DNA of 64,000 nucleotides, taken from NCBI RefSeq assembly GCF_009664365.1, contig NZ_CP044310.1:5025001-5089000 (forward strand), read 5' to 3'. The stretch comes from Paenibacillus xylanilyticus. Its GTDB lineage: Bacteria; Bacillota; Bacilli; Paenibacillales; Paenibacillaceae. The notes beneath the pieces were generated by a model. The model was not told where the DNA came from, ran no database searches, and worked only from the letters and a program-made list of their open reading frames with translations. The position numbers and the translations under genes were made by a program. Shown in pieces: positions 51,566 through 61,046 of this stretch (position 1 is its first letter; the number at the start of each line of letters is the position of its first letter).

Positions 51566-53352
51566 TCCATCACACGGCGAAAGAGTTCTGTAGCCTGGTG
51601 GTGTCCGCCTGGTGTTACATTCTGCACCAAAACAGCAACGGCATATCGAGGCTGCTCTACCGGGCCATACCCGATAAACCATTGATGATTGCGTTTCCGT
51701 CCTTTCTGCTCCACCTGGGCGGTACCTGACTTCCCTGCAACGTGCCACCGTGCATGCTGCAGGGTTTTTCCGGTTCCATCCGTTACAACCTTACGCATCC
51801 ATCTCAGAAGCTGATGAGAGGTTGCGGGAGAGATCTGGCCGGCTTCCGAAGGCGAGTGCTGCGGGGACATCTCAAGCATCACATCACCATCAGCATATCG
51901 GATACGCTGAACAAGCCGCGGTGCGTGAACACGGCCATCATGAAGCAGGGTCACAATCAGATTCGCTGCCTGTAACGGGGATACACGGGTATCACGCTGG
52001 CCAATGGCTGTCTGTACCCGGGCTCCTTCATCCTTCGAGGAGACTGTTGTTGTACGTACACGCCCAGCATCTTCGTGATCAAAATGACGCAGGACCGGCA
52101 TTCCGGCCACATCCTTTTTCTTCCATCCGATGGTCCGTGCCAAGCCCAAAGCATCGGCAGTTCGCTCCAATTGTTCCATACTGAGGCGGCGGGCGGTTTC
52201 GGCAAAAACAATATTACAGGACTCAGCGAAGCCTTGTTCCAGCTTCAGATCACCATGTCCATGTTCTTTCCAGCAGGATAACCCATACTTTCCCCATTCT
52301 CCGCCACAATGAAAGGTTTCTTTGGTTGAAACAGCTTGTGATTCCAGAGCTGCTGCCGCCGTAACTATTTTGAATATCGATCCAGGTACAGCACTCTGCA
52401 CAGCCCGATTCGCCCAGGAGGAGTTGGAAGGATCCACATGCAGTGGATCGTAAAATGGAACAGAGACCATTCCGCGTACATCGGCATTTGCCGTATCCAG
52501 TACAACAATCGCTCCCTCTTCCATACCCGATTCCTCTGCAATCTGTTCTACTCCTTGCTGCATGTCCAAATCAACTGTGGTCTCTACCTTTAAAGGATAG
52601 TGACTATTTCTCGGGGCAATTACCCTAGGTGCGTATTCGGGAATAATCTCTCCTGATCCGGTAACCATTCGAGTCAGCAAGGTTGGACCCATGCCCATCA
52701 ACAGGGGATCAAGCGTCCTTTCCAGTCCAGCTGCACCCGACTTCAGCGCAAAAGGTTGTTTCACTTCAACTGTATGTTGATCTCTCACTCTCAGAACTTC
52801 AGGTTGTTCAGCCAGGTAACCCAACCATTGCCTTCCTGTACGGCTCTTGTCATAGCGTGACATCACGGGGTATACGCTGGCTCCATCTCCTTCGAATTCC
52901 TGAAGTTTCGCTAGTTGGGCCTTGTCCAAAACCATGGGTTGATGTGTGCCTGCGGTCCAGAAATGAGGGGCGTCTCCCTCCTCCCACTCTTTAATCAGGT
53001 GTGTTGTATCCGTATGTAGTATGGCTGCCAGCCGCTTCAATCTGACGTTTGTCGTACTCATCACCGATTGGACATGCCCATGTGCAAAGTGCGGAAAAAG
53101 CACAACACCCCACTGCAGGCTTCCTGTCAGTGATTTTCCCTTACGGTCTGTGATTTGTCCTCGGCCTGAATCAAGCATAACGCCCCGTTCACGCTGCAAT
53201 ACAGACATCTCACGTACCGTTCGTTGGAATCCCGGCATGACTCGATTCACCTGAACCATCTGAATCCAACCAAGACGAAGGATAAGGATTGCAAAAATGA
53301 TGGTCAGGAAGACACAACCCATATAAATTCTTCTTTTTAGTTGTACATGCAT
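51544..53352 (-). CDS. Class B penicillin-binding protein (transpeptidase)
   Basis: Cross-links peptidoglycan. 602 residues: one N-terminal membrane helix (about 9-31), a dimerisation domain, and a transpeptidase domain with Ser325-x-x-Lys328 (SIFK), Ser378-Cys-Asn380 and Lys541-Ser-Gly-Thr, a KSGT variant of the usual KTGT. PbpA/SpoVD-like; it lacks C-terminal PASTA domains, so probably not the vegetative PBP2B. The neighbouring deacetylase is another wall-modifying gene. Possible role in sporulation or a specific wall stress. Confidence 0.92.
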   Translation of the reverse strand: MHVQLKRRIYMGCVFLTIIFAILILRLGWIQMVQVNRVMPGFQRTVREMSVLQRERGVMLDSGRGQITDRKGKSLTGSLQWGVVLFPHFAHGHVQSVMSTTNVRLKRLAAILHTDTTHLIKEWEEGDAPHFWTAGTHQPMVLDKAQLAKLQEFEGDGASVYPVMSRYDKSRTGRQWLGYLAEQPEVLRVRDQHTVEVKQPFALKSGAAGLERTLDPLLMGMGPTLLTRMVTGSGEIIPEYAPRVIAPRNSHYPLKVETTVDLDMQQGVEQIAEESGMEEGAIVVLDTANADVRGMVSVPFYDPLHVDPSNSSWANRAVQSAVPGSIFKIVTAAAALESQAVSTKETFHCGGEWGKYGLSCWKEHGHGDLKLEQGFAESCNIVFAETARRLSMEQLERTADALGLARTIGWKKKDVAGMPVLRHFDHEDAGRVRTTTVSSKDEGARVQTAIGQRDTRVSPLQAANLIVTLLHDGRVHAPRLVQRIRYADGDVMLEMSPQHSPSEAGQISPATSHQLLRWMRKVVTDGTGKTLQHARWHVAGKSGTAQVEQKGRKRNHQWFIGYGPVEQPRYAVAVLVQNVTPGGHHQATELFRRVMDYLAESS

Positions 53353-53415
53353 GCTTCCTTATCCCCCTTCTTCATTTTTCTGCATAGTATGCTTCATCGC
53401 ATCTGGGATTATCCG

Positions 53416-53459
53416 GAAAACAGCAACAAACCTGCTCCAGAAACGGAACAGGTTTGTTG
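53416..53459 (-). terminator. Terminator of the chemotaxis receptor gene
   Basis: CAACAAACCTGTTCC pairs with GGAGCAGGTTTGTTG on the minus strand (one G-U pair), followed by a T-rich CTGTTTT. Confidence 0.85.
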
Positions 53460-53486
53460 AAGAGATTTCACACTATTTGTATTTGA

Positions 53487-55727
53487 TTATACCGTAAAGC
53501 GTGACAGTGTATTTTTCAGTTCAGTGGATACATTCTCGAGCTTATCGGACAAGTTTACTAACTGATTGCTGATATTCTGCTGCTCGCTGCTCAAGGAAGC
53601 CACTTCTTCAGAGGTTGCAGAGGATTCCTCGGCAACTGCGCTTACATTACTCATCGCCTCAGACAACGTACCTTGAGACTTGCTCAGATCCCCGATGGAG
53701 TCCGTAACCATGCCCAGCTTCTCTACAAACGCACCCATCTGTTCTTGAACCGAAGCAAAGATCACATTGGTATCTTTAACGGCATCCATTTGCTCTCTGA
53801 ACAAAGGATTAACATTGGACAACGCAGCCACCGTTTCGTTCATCTCATGCATGATCTTATCGGTTATCTCGCCCACCATGTCAATGGACTGTCTGGATTG
53901 CTCGGCGAGTTGACGAACCTCACCAGCAACAACCATGAATCCGCGCCCGGCTGCTCCAGCACGTGCTGCTTCAATGGTGGCATTCAGAGACAGAATATTC
54001 GTCTGCTTTGTAATATTCTGAAGCACATCCAGAACCTTAAGAACGGAAGATGTACTCTCTTTCAGGGAGTCCACCTTGTTCACCAGAGCACCAATCATCT
54101 CTTCGGTCTTCTGCGTCTTCGTTATTAACTGATTCAAGTGCTGTGTGCCTGTCTCACTGGATTGCTCTACATGACGGGCCGATTGTCCCATCTCCTCGTT
54201 CGCGGCTACAACGCTCTGCATCTGACGTGAAATATTATCGGTCAATTCATTCCCACGCTCGGCTTCCGTAGCCAGACTGCTTGCGCCACCTGCAATCTCT
54301 TCTGTTGCCACTGCAATCTCCGATGCAGAAATGGCTGTCTTCTTGGATGCATTACTTAGCTCGGAAGCGGTATCCAGCACCTCCTGTGCGGAACGATTCG
54401 TTTGCTCAACCAGCTTCGTGATCTGTTCCATCATCAGATTGAAGGCGGCTGATAATTGACCAATTTCATCTTTGGAGGTAAATGGTGTACGTACCTTCAG
54501 ATTTCCTTTGGCACCTTCCTGCATGAGGTCTTTCAATTTTCCAAGCGGACGGGCAATCATGCGTACCATCCATACCCCAATCAGTACCGCAATTGCCGCA
54601 TCGACCAACGCCATCCATAAGGTCAGCGTCAGAATGCCTTTGGCATCCTTAACCAGCATTGAAGTAGGTACCATTCCAATCAATTTCCAATCCGATGTTT
54701 CCATCGTGCTGTAAACGACAAGCATATCGGTAGATTTCCCATCAACCGCATACGCTGCATTGGTACTGCCTGTCTTTTCAGTCAATTCTCCGTAAAATGC
54801 GAGCTCTGTCTCCTTACCTGTGCGGTCAGCAATCGTTGAGGCAACAATTTTTTTATCCGGAGCAATAAGCTGAATCACAGCTCCCTCTCCAAGATTAAGC
54901 GATTTCAACTGTTCCTCCAAAACTTCCAGTTTCAACTCAATCACCAAGACATAGGACTGATTTGTCCCCTGCAGGTTTTTCATGGAACGGGCTATTCGGA
55001 ACGTTGGCGCACTTCCGTCTTCTTTAATTTCTGTTGGAAGCCAGCGATATCCGCCGGACTGTACAATTTCGTTATACCAAGCTTCGCTGCGAATATTACC
55101 CATGGAAGAACTGCTGCTGCCCGTTCCCATGGTGGACTTGTTTTCATCCGTGGGTACCAGATAAATCGCTTCCATAGATTTATTTGTAAAAGCAACATTG
55201 GATAGCTGTTTATTGATCGAGCTTGAATTGATGAACATATCATATGCTGTCAAATCTTTATTAGACATGTTTTGCAACAAGGATTGCATCTCCGGATCAA
55301 AGAAGATCTGGGTTGACGTATCCACAAAACGCTCCAGAATGATATCCATTTTTTCTTTGGTTTGATCAATCGTTTCCTGGTTTGCCCGGGAGGCATTTTC
55401 CTCAATAGTGTTTTTGGCTTTCGAGTAGGATAATAGACCCAAACTAATAACAAAAATCATAATCCCCGCAAAAAAGATTAAGAATAGTTTGACCCCTACA
55501 GATTTAACCGGATTTGCCTTTCTGACCTGAGTTAACGTTGTCCCTCCCATCTTATTCCACTGGATCTTTTTCCAATCCAGCTTAAATGGCTTCTTATTCG
55601 ATGGTTTTTCCGTCTTGCTTTTGAAGAAGCTCAATTTCTTAAACTTTTGCTCTCTCGGTTTTTTTTCCTTCACTGGTTTCTCCACCTTTTCCCCACTGTC
55701 CTTCTGCTTCTTTTGAACCAATTCCAT
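53487..55727 (-). CDS. Methyl-accepting chemotaxis protein with Lys-rich N-terminal tail
   Basis: Transmembrane chemoreceptor, up to 746 residues. Order: an unusual cytoplasmic Lys-rich tail (1-75), membrane helix 1 (about 77-100), an extracellular dCache-like sensor (about 105-365), helix 2 (about 370-392), HAMP with RPLGKLKDLM, and a long signalling coiled coil whose tip reads NIAARAG-type NATIEAARAGAAGRGFMVVAGEVRQLAEQS. The ligand is unknown. The ATG at 55727 sits almost on AGGTGA; a TTG two codons later is better spaced and may be the true start. Confidence 0.93.
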   Translation of the reverse strand: MELVQKKQKDSGEKVEKPVKEKKPREQKFKKLSFFKSKTEKPSNKKPFKLDWKKIQWNKMGGTTLTQVRKANPVKSVGVKLFLIFFAGIMIFVISLGLLSYSKAKNTIEENASRANQETIDQTKEKMDIILERFVDTSTQIFFDPEMQSLLQNMSNKDLTAYDMFINSSSINKQLSNVAFTNKSMEAIYLVPTDENKSTMGTGSSSSSMGNIRSEAWYNEIVQSGGYRWLPTEIKEDGSAPTFRIARSMKNLQGTNQSYVLVIELKLEVLEEQLKSLNLGEGAVIQLIAPDKKIVASTIADRTGKETELAFYGELTEKTGSTNAAYAVDGKSTDMLVVYSTMETSDWKLIGMVPTSMLVKDAKGILTLTLWMALVDAAIAVLIGVWMVRMIARPLGKLKDLMQEGAKGNLKVRTPFTSKDEIGQLSAAFNLMMEQITKLVEQTNRSAQEVLDTASELSNASKKTAISASEIAVATEEIAGGASSLATEAERGNELTDNISRQMQSVVAANEEMGQSARHVEQSSETGTQHLNQLITKTQKTEEMIGALVNKVDSLKESTSSVLKVLDVLQNITKQTNILSLNATIEAARAGAAGRGFMVVAGEVRQLAEQSRQSIDMVGEITDKIMHEMNETVAALSNVNPLFREQMDAVKDTNVIFASVQEQMGAFVEKLGMVTDSIGDLSKSQGTLSEAMSNVSAVAEESSATSEEVASLSSEQQNISNQLVNLSDKLENVSTELKNTLSRFTV

Positions 55728-55849
55728 TCACCTGCCATTTTGCTAGTTGTTTTTCTTTCTCTCCCCTATAAATATGTAATATTCGACAGTTTTCCCCTTT
55801 CCCCTTTTGTTTTTAAAAAATATTTTGCAACTTTTTTCCTATTTTTCTA

Positions 55850-55888
55850 TAAAAAAAAGCCCCCCATATACCGATATACGGAGGGCTA
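55850..55888 (-). terminator. Terminator of the trhP2 gene cluster
   Basis: AGCCCTCCGTATA and TATATGGGGGGCT pair on the minus strand around a short TCGG loop, followed by eight T. Confidence 0.88.
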
Positions 55889-55902
55889 AATCGTTAGATT
55901 CA

Positions 55903-55940
55903 TAACAACATATTGTTAATTCATAACACAATTTTGTTAT
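55903..55940. repeat. Two adjacent similar palindromes downstream of trhP2
   Basis: TAACAA-CATA-TTGTTA (55903-55918) and ATAACA-CAATTT-TGTTAT (55923-55940), each with 6-bp perfect arms, lie between the trhP2 stop and its terminator. Meaning unknown. Confidence 0.5.
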
Positions 55941-55956
55941 CGATAGGTCATTTAAC

Positions 55957-57294
55957 CTATTTCTTTTTTCTCATCATATCAAAATAGGATACAGGCTGGT
56001 CTACCTTCATTTTGATCAACTGCAGTGGGTGCCTTGCTGCGTCCAGTACATTGCCTTCTTCATCCTGAATTTCACCTACAACCTGTTTGAAAAAGGTGCC
56101 GTTTGGACCGAAAAATTCGATCTCTTGTCCAGGCTTGAAATGATTCCGCTGCTGAATGGTGGCCATCCCTGTAGCGGCATCGTAGTCCATAACCAATCCG
56201 GCAAAATCATAAGGTACCGCTTTTTCTTCCGGCTCGTAGATGTGATCCTGATGGTCCGGTGTATCATAGAAGAATCCGGTGTTTAACGGACGGTTGGCAG
56301 CCTTATTCATCTCTTCGACCCATTCCGGCTTCAACACATAGTTTTCCGGATCAGCCATGTAAGCATCGATCGCTTGACGATATACGTTCACGACAGTAGC
56401 CACATAGTGGATCGACTTCATGCGACCTTCAATTTTGAAGCTATCCACGCCTACATCAATCAACTCGGGAATATGGCCGATCATGCACAGATCTTTCGAT
56501 CCCATGGAGAATGAATTATCCTGTTCCTGGAACAGGGGCAGCTGGTTCTCACCCAGCTTGAAAGGTGCCGGTGCCTGCATCTGCATTTCTTCCTCGCTTA
56601 CCCACACCGCGTCTTCTCTGGCATCCTCAAACAAATCATACTTCCAGCGGCAGGATTGGCAGCAGCCCCCCCGGTTGGAATCCCGATCTGTAAAGTGATT
56701 GGAGAGCACACAGCGTCCGGAATAGGAGGAACACATAGCCCCATGAATGAAGGCTTCAATCTCGATATCGACATTCGCCTTGATCTCTTCGATCTCCTCG
56801 AAGCTGGTTTCACGCCCCAGAACCACACGCGGGAGTCCCTCGTCTTTCCAGAACTTCACGGCTTGCCAGTTCAATGTAGACTGCTGTGTACTTAGGTGCA
56901 CCTCAAGGCCGGGTACGGCACGCTGAGCGACTTCAATAATCGCCGGGTCCGCCACGATCACGGCTGCGATACCCGCATTGTACAAGTTTTGCAAATATGC
57001 CTCAATGCCCTCAATGTCTTCATTATGTGCATAGATATTGGTCGCCACAAATACTTTGGCGCCGTATTTGTTGGCAAATTCCACACCTTCACGCATTTCT
57101 TCAAAGCTGAAGTTGTCTGCATTGGAACGAAGTCCATAGGCCTGTCCGCCAATATACACAGCGTCTGCGCCATAATGAATCGCAAATTTAAGTTTTTCCA
57201 GATTCCCCGCCGGAGCAAGAAGCTCCGGTTTGTCCAGACGGTTACGTTTACCCGAGAACTTCCGCTGTACCGCCACTGTTTCCATTTCGTTCAC
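55957..57294 (-). CDS. trhP2: U32-family tRNA hydroxylation protein TrhP2 (YrrO)
   Basis: Together with TrhP1 makes 5-hydroxyuridine at the tRNA wobble position (B. subtilis YrrN/YrrO); formerly listed as peptidase U32. 445 residues. Family core ELLAPAGNLEKLKFAIHYGADAVYIGG and the Cys cluster in MCSSYSGRCVLSNHFTDRD and GGCCQSCRW, likely for an iron-sulphur cluster. Eight bases after trhP1. Confidence 0.93.
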   Translation of the reverse strand: MNEMETVAVQRKFSGKRNRLDKPELLAPAGNLEKLKFAIHYGADAVYIGGQAYGLRSNADNFSFEEMREGVEFANKYGAKVFVATNIYAHNEDIEGIEAYLQNLYNAGIAAVIVADPAIIEVAQRAVPGLEVHLSTQQSTLNWQAVKFWKDEGLPRVVLGRETSFEEIEEIKANVDIEIEAFIHGAMCSSYSGRCVLSNHFTDRDSNRGGCCQSCRWKYDLFEDAREDAVWVSEEEMQMQAPAPFKLGENQLPLFQEQDNSFSMGSKDLCMIGHIPELIDVGVDSFKIEGRMKSIHYVATVVNVYRQAIDAYMADPENYVLKPEWVEEMNKAANRPLNTGFFYDTPDHQDHIYEPEEKAVPYDFAGLVMDYDAATGMATIQQRNHFKPGQEIEFFGPNGTFFKQVVGEIQDEEGNVLDAARHPLQLIKMKVDQPVSYFDMMRKKK

Positions 57295-57302
57295 CTCGTC
57301 TA

Positions 57303-58232
57303 TTAATACACCTGTTCTTTGTAGAAAAAGCCAAATGACAGCTCCCGTTCAGGATCCTGCAATTGGCGGACCTCATCCAGCCACTCATCCGAAAAAGCAT
57401 ATGCATCCGCATCTGCTGCATAATAATCAATAGCTTTCCGGTATGCCCGGACAACAGCCTCATTATAAACCAGCGGTTTGAGAATACCTTCAATCTTGAA
57501 GCTATGAACACCTGCCTCCATCAACAGATGTAGATCCTCTAAAATGCAAATATCTTCAGAACTCATAATGTGCGTACCGTTGACATCTTCATAAATCGGG
57601 AATTTCTCATCCCGGCGTTCTGCCTCAATCAGAAATAGCCCGCGTTCTTTACCAAGGTGCCCCTCTACCGGGCGCCCCTGATGAGCCATATAGCTTTGCA
57701 CCAGACTGCGTTTGGAATGATAAATATTCGTCATGCCATGCACCTGGACCTGAGCTTCAACTTTTAGAAAAGGAACCATCTCCGTCAGCTCATCCATGTT
57801 CAGCTCTCTGGCGAGTACAACACGACTGGCACCTTTATTGCCCCAGTAGTTTGCCGTTGCGTAGTTCGTTGAAGTCATCTCCGCATTCCAGTGCAGCTGG
57901 ATATGGGGAGCGTACTCCTTAATCGCAGCCAGAACGGATGGATCGTTAAAGTCCACGGCATGGACCCCAATGCCGCCCAGAGCTTGAACATACGCAGGGA
58001 GCTCCTTCAACAGCTCGTTGGACATCAGGTTATTCATGGATACATATACACGAGCCTGATGTTTGGTAGCCAGGGCAACTACTTCTGCTGTCTCTTCCAC
58101 AGTGAAACTGCCGGGTAATCGCATCCCGAAGCGATCATCTCCAATTAACAAGGCATCTGCTCCGGCCTGCAGCAGTACTTCTGCTTCCTTAACATTTGCT
58201 GCCGTAACGAGCAGTTCATGTTTCTTACTCAT
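57303..58232 (-). CDS. trhP1: U32-family tRNA hydroxylation protein TrhP1 (YrrN)
   Basis: 309 residues, shorter U32 partner of TrhP2. HELLVTAANVKEAEVLLQAGADALLIGD opens the family fold. It lacks the Cys-rich cluster of TrhP2. The ATG at 58232 is chosen because GGAGGGG abuts the ATG at 58238. It starts 15 bases after mltG's stop; the methyltransferase gene trmR that sits here in B. subtilis is absent. Confidence 0.92.
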   Translation of the reverse strand: MSKKHELLVTAANVKEAEVLLQAGADALLIGDDRFGMRLPGSFTVEETAEVVALATKHQARVYVSMNNLMSNELLKELPAYVQALGGIGVHAVDFNDPSVLAAIKEYAPHIQLHWNAEMTSTNYATANYWGNKGASRVVLARELNMDELTEMVPFLKVEAQVQVHGMTNIYHSKRSLVQSYMAHQGRPVEGHLGKERGLFLIEAERRDEKFPIYEDVNGTHIMSSEDICILEDLHLLMEAGVHSFKIEGILKPLVYNEAVVRAYRKAIDYYAADADAYAFSDEWLDEVRQLQDPERELSFGFFYKEQVY

Positions 58233-58247
58233 ATACATCCCCTCCGC

Positions 58248-59297
58248 TTATTGCGCAGCCTTACTTTTGGCTATATTTTGCTGATGTTCCTTGTACGTTT
58301 TGGCAAACAGATGCCCGGATGATCCATCCTTCTTCGTAACATAGAACAGGTAGTCTGAAGCTTCCGGTGCCAGAGCCGCCTCAATGGATTCCAAACTTGG
58401 GCTTGCAATTGGCCCTGGCGGCAGTCCCTTGTTGAGATACGAATTGTATGGACTCTTCACCTTCAAGTCTTTGAACAACAATCGTGCCTTGGGCTTGTCC
58501 AGCAAATACTGAACGGTTGCATCAATCTCCAGCTTCATGTCCTGCTTGATCCGGTTATCAATAACGCCTGCAACCAGAGCACGTTCCTCATCCACCACAA
58601 CTTCTCGCTCCACAAGGGAAGCGATCGTAAGCAGCTCATGCAAAGAGAGATTGCGGGCTTTCAGTTTGGAATCCAGATCCGGTATGGTATTGATTTTGGT
58701 CTGAAATTCTTCAAGCATTCGCTGCATGACGTCATGGGTGGAGCTCCCCTTCTTGAGCTCATAGGTTTCAGGGAACAAGTATCCCTCCAAGACGTAACGA
58801 AGTTCTTCATCCACCGGAATATCCTTAATGATATCGACATCGAAGGAAGACGGATCGTTTGCCAGCTTGATGAATTCTTCACGATCGACTACACCTTCCG
58901 CAGACAACTTATCCGCCATTTGCAGCACGGTATATCCTTCAGGAATCGTAAATTTCACCATTTCTTCGGGCACCACTTCACCGCTGTTCAGCTTGCTAAT
59001 AATCTCATCGTATGACACGCCAGGATTCATCGAATATGTACCTGCCATAAAACTCGATCCTTGCTTCTTCCATTTCAAGTATCCCTTGAAGGCTAAACCG
59101 CTTCGAATCAGTCCTTCTTGTTCCAGCTGATCGGCAATTTGGGATGTCCCTGATCCGCTTTTGATCTCGAATACGACCGGATCTGCCGAAGCCGCAACGG
59201 GACGCATCATGTTCCAGACCGCCGCACCCGCTCCTCCAGCTGCAATCACAATGATAAGCAGAACGACTACTATGGCTTTCCCTTTCAAAAAAGACAC
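58248..59297 (-). CDS. mltG: Endolytic murein transglycosylase MltG
   Basis: Membrane-anchored enzyme that cuts nascent glycan strands and so helps set their length. 345-354 residues: N-terminal membrane helix (about 7-28), a LysM-like module, then the YceG domain with YLFPETYELKKG, ASLVEREVVVDEER carrying the catalytic Glu, and SPYNSYLNKGLPPGPIASPS. The start is unclear: AAAGGAG lies only 2 bases before GTG 59297 and 11 before TTG 59288; TTG 59312 has no site. Confidence 0.93.
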   Translation of the reverse strand: MSFLKGKAIVVVLLIIVIAAGGAGAAVWNMMRPVAASADPVVFEIKSGSGTSQIADQLEQEGLIRSGLAFKGYLKWKKQGSSFMAGTYSMNPGVSYDEIISKLNSGEVVPEEMVKFTIPEGYTVLQMADKLSAEGVVDREEFIKLANDPSSFDVDIIKDIPVDEELRYVLEGYLFPETYELKKGSSTHDVMQRMLEEFQTKINTIPDLDSKLKARNLSLHELLTIASLVEREVVVDEERALVAGVIDNRIKQDMKLEIDATVQYLLDKPKARLLFKDLKVKSPYNSYLNKGLPPGPIASPSLESIEAALAPEASDYLFYVTKKDGSSGHLFAKTYKEHQQNIAKSKAAQ

Positions 59298-59363
59298 AAC
59301 TCCTTTACACAACCAAAAAGAGCGGACTTCTCCGCCCTTCCGGTTTCTTCAATTTGAAGCTGG

Positions 59364-59678
59364 TTAATCTTCATCAATAGGGAGGGTACACTCATCGTAC
59401 AATTCCGAGATGTTCTCCCATTCATCGTCATCATCAATCGTAACTAACTCCGGCATGATCTGGTCTTCGCTTCCCGGCAATACCCGCAGAAGTTCAACCT
59501 CGTCATAAGGACGCAATGAACTGCGGAGTACCGCGTACTGTTGACCATGCACTTCAAACTCAGCCAACAAGTCATACGGTTGCGATTTACCGTTCTCTTC
59601 CTCGAGCTCAACATGAGCACCGAATGCCAGACGCAGTGAATCTGTCCATTTCAGGTCTTTGCGGCTATATTCCGTCAT
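59364..59678 (-). CDS. DUF1292-family acidic protein, second copy
   Basis: 104 residues, acidic, with the DUF1292 beta pattern (LAEFEVHGQQYAVL, YDEVELLRV) and an acidic DDDDEW tail. Function unknown; the family is regularly found between ruvX and mltG. Its ATG directly follows the stop codon of the other DUF1292 gene (TAAATG), so it is translationally coupled. Confidence 0.85.
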   Translation of the reverse strand: MTEYSRKDLKWTDSLRLAFGAHVELEEENGKSQPYDLLAEFEVHGQQYAVLRSSLRPYDEVELLRVLPGSEDQIMPELVTIDDDDEWENISELYDECTLPIDED

Positions 59679-59978
59679 TTAGTTCGCTTCCTCTTCATCT
59701 TCAGCTAAAAATGTATTAAACGTCTCCTCGACAATATCCCATTCGGCATCATCTTGGATGACGAAAAGTTTAATATCGTCGCCATCTTCTTCGTAACGGA
59801 ATGCATATACATCCGTTTCGCCATCTTCAGGTTCAACCGGAGCAACCATCATATACTTGGCCTCCGACCCATCCACTTCAAACTTCATGATGACTTCGAA
59901 TTCTTCTTCATTGCCCTCGTCATCCGCGATGTAAATAATCTCCGATTCTTCTTCCATACCCAGTCGATCTTCAGCCAT
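59679..59978 (-). CDS. DUF1292-family acidic protein, first copy (YrzB-like)
   Basis: 99 residues, very acidic. IIYIADDEGNEEEFEVIMKF and VYAFRYEEDGDDIKLFVIQDD are the DUF1292 core of B. subtilis YrzB. Function unknown. It starts 12 bases after ruvX. Confidence 0.88.
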   Translation of the reverse strand: MAEDRLGMEEESEIIYIADDEGNEEEFEVIMKFEVDGSEAKYMMVAPVEPEDGETDVYAFRYEEDGDDIKLFVIQDDAEWDIVEETFNTFLAEDEEEAN

Positions 59979-59990
59979 TGTTGATCCCCC

Positions 59991-60407
59991 TCACCTTTTA
60001 CTGTTCGCATCCAAATAATTTTGCAAAATCAAGCTTGCGGCCATTTTGTCCACAACCTGCTTGCGTTTTTTCCGACTGACATCCGCTTCAAGCAGCGTTC
60101 GTTCTGCTGCCATGGTTGTCAGCCGTTCATCCCAAAGGTGAACAGGTAAATTCAGTTCGCCCCGCAGGCGTTCGGCAAAAGCAATGCAAATTTCACCCCG
60201 CGGCCCTACGGTGCCGTTCATGTTTTTGGGGAGCCCGACAACGATCTCGCTGATTTCGTGCTCACGCACAAGTTCAGCAATACGACCGAACTCACCTTCA
60301 TCCCGGCGGCGTTCAAGCACTTCTAATCCCTGGGCAGTCCAACCGAAGGCGTCACTAACGGCAACTCCGATTCTCCGGTCCCCATAGTCCAAACCTAATA
60401 TTTTCAT
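59991..60407 (-). CDS. ruvX: RuvX/YqgF Holliday-junction resolvase-like nuclease
   Basis: 138 residues, RNase H fold. GLDYGDRRIGVAVSDAFG holds the first catalytic Asp and VVGLPKNMNGTVGPRG and LWDERLTTMAAERTL are the other conserved blocks. The family has been linked both to recombination and to 16S rRNA 5' processing. Conserved neighbour of alaS and ireB. Confidence 0.95.
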   Translation of the reverse strand: MKILGLDYGDRRIGVAVSDAFGWTAQGLEVLERRRDEGEFGRIAELVREHEISEIVVGLPKNMNGTVGPRGEICIAFAERLRGELNLPVHLWDERLTTMAAERTLLEADVSRKKRKQVVDKMAASLILQNYLDANSKR

Positions 60408-60532
60408 CCATGCTCTCCCATCCTCAAGCCCGTGCAGGAAGATAAGTTTCTTCCCTTCTCAAGCTTCAGGCTGTCTTCTGTCGGTTCATTTCCCGCTGCA
60501 TGCATGGCTGCTCACAGCGGAAGCGGTATACA

Positions 60533-60793
60533 TTACCGGTGATTGGCCAGATAAGAACGTACAAGCTCTTCAATCAGCTCGTCGCGCTCCTTCTTCCGGA
60601 CCAGACTGCGTGCGTTGTTATGACGAGGAATGTATGCAGGGTCTCCCGAAATGAGATACCCGACAATCTGGTTGATTGGATTATACTCCTTATCCACCAG
60701 TGCATCATACACCGTGAGAAGAATCTCTTTGGAGGATGCTTCTTGCTCGTCAGCTTTCACATTAAATTTAACCGTCTTATCCATGGAGTCCAT
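60533..60793 (-). CDS. ireB: IreB family regulatory phosphoprotein
   Basis: 86 residues (YrzL in Bacillus). In Enterococcus IreB is phosphorylated by the PASTA kinase IreK near its N-terminal Thr and affects cephalosporin resistance; Thr7 in MDKTVKFN is the matching site here. GAGGTG six bases upstream selects ATG 60793 over the longer frame from 60880. Conserved between alaS and ruvX. Confidence 0.93.
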   Translation of the reverse strand: MDSMDKTVKFNVKADEQEASSKEILLTVYDALVDKEYNPINQIVGYLISGDPAYIPRHNNARSLVRKKERDELIEELVRSYLANHR

Positions 60794-60970
60794 TGATGAC
60801 ACCTCGCTCCTGCATGAACATGGGGACCATGTCCTGCCGAATTGATTTCTGCTTATATAATAACATATTCTGACTGCCACGAGTAAACAAAGGAGAATGC
60901 AATTGTGTTTTTTGCTTGTCCGTTATTAACCTCAGCATGTTGCATAATTGATTCCACTCGCTCCCGGGAA

Positions 60971-61010
60971 CAAAATATAGCCGAATAGAACCATTTCGAT
61001 CTATATTTTG
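60971..61010 (-). terminator. Inverted repeat after alaS, possible terminator
   Basis: CAAAATATAG and CTATATTTTG form a perfect 10-bp stem with an inner CGAA/TTCG-like pairing. It lies 37 bases after the alaS stop. There is no long T run outside the stem, so termination is uncertain. The remaining 60794-60970 holds a weak promoter candidate for ireB. Confidence 0.4.
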
Positions 61011-61046
61011 GTCATTGAAAGCCGCTTATTGGATTTATGCAATATG

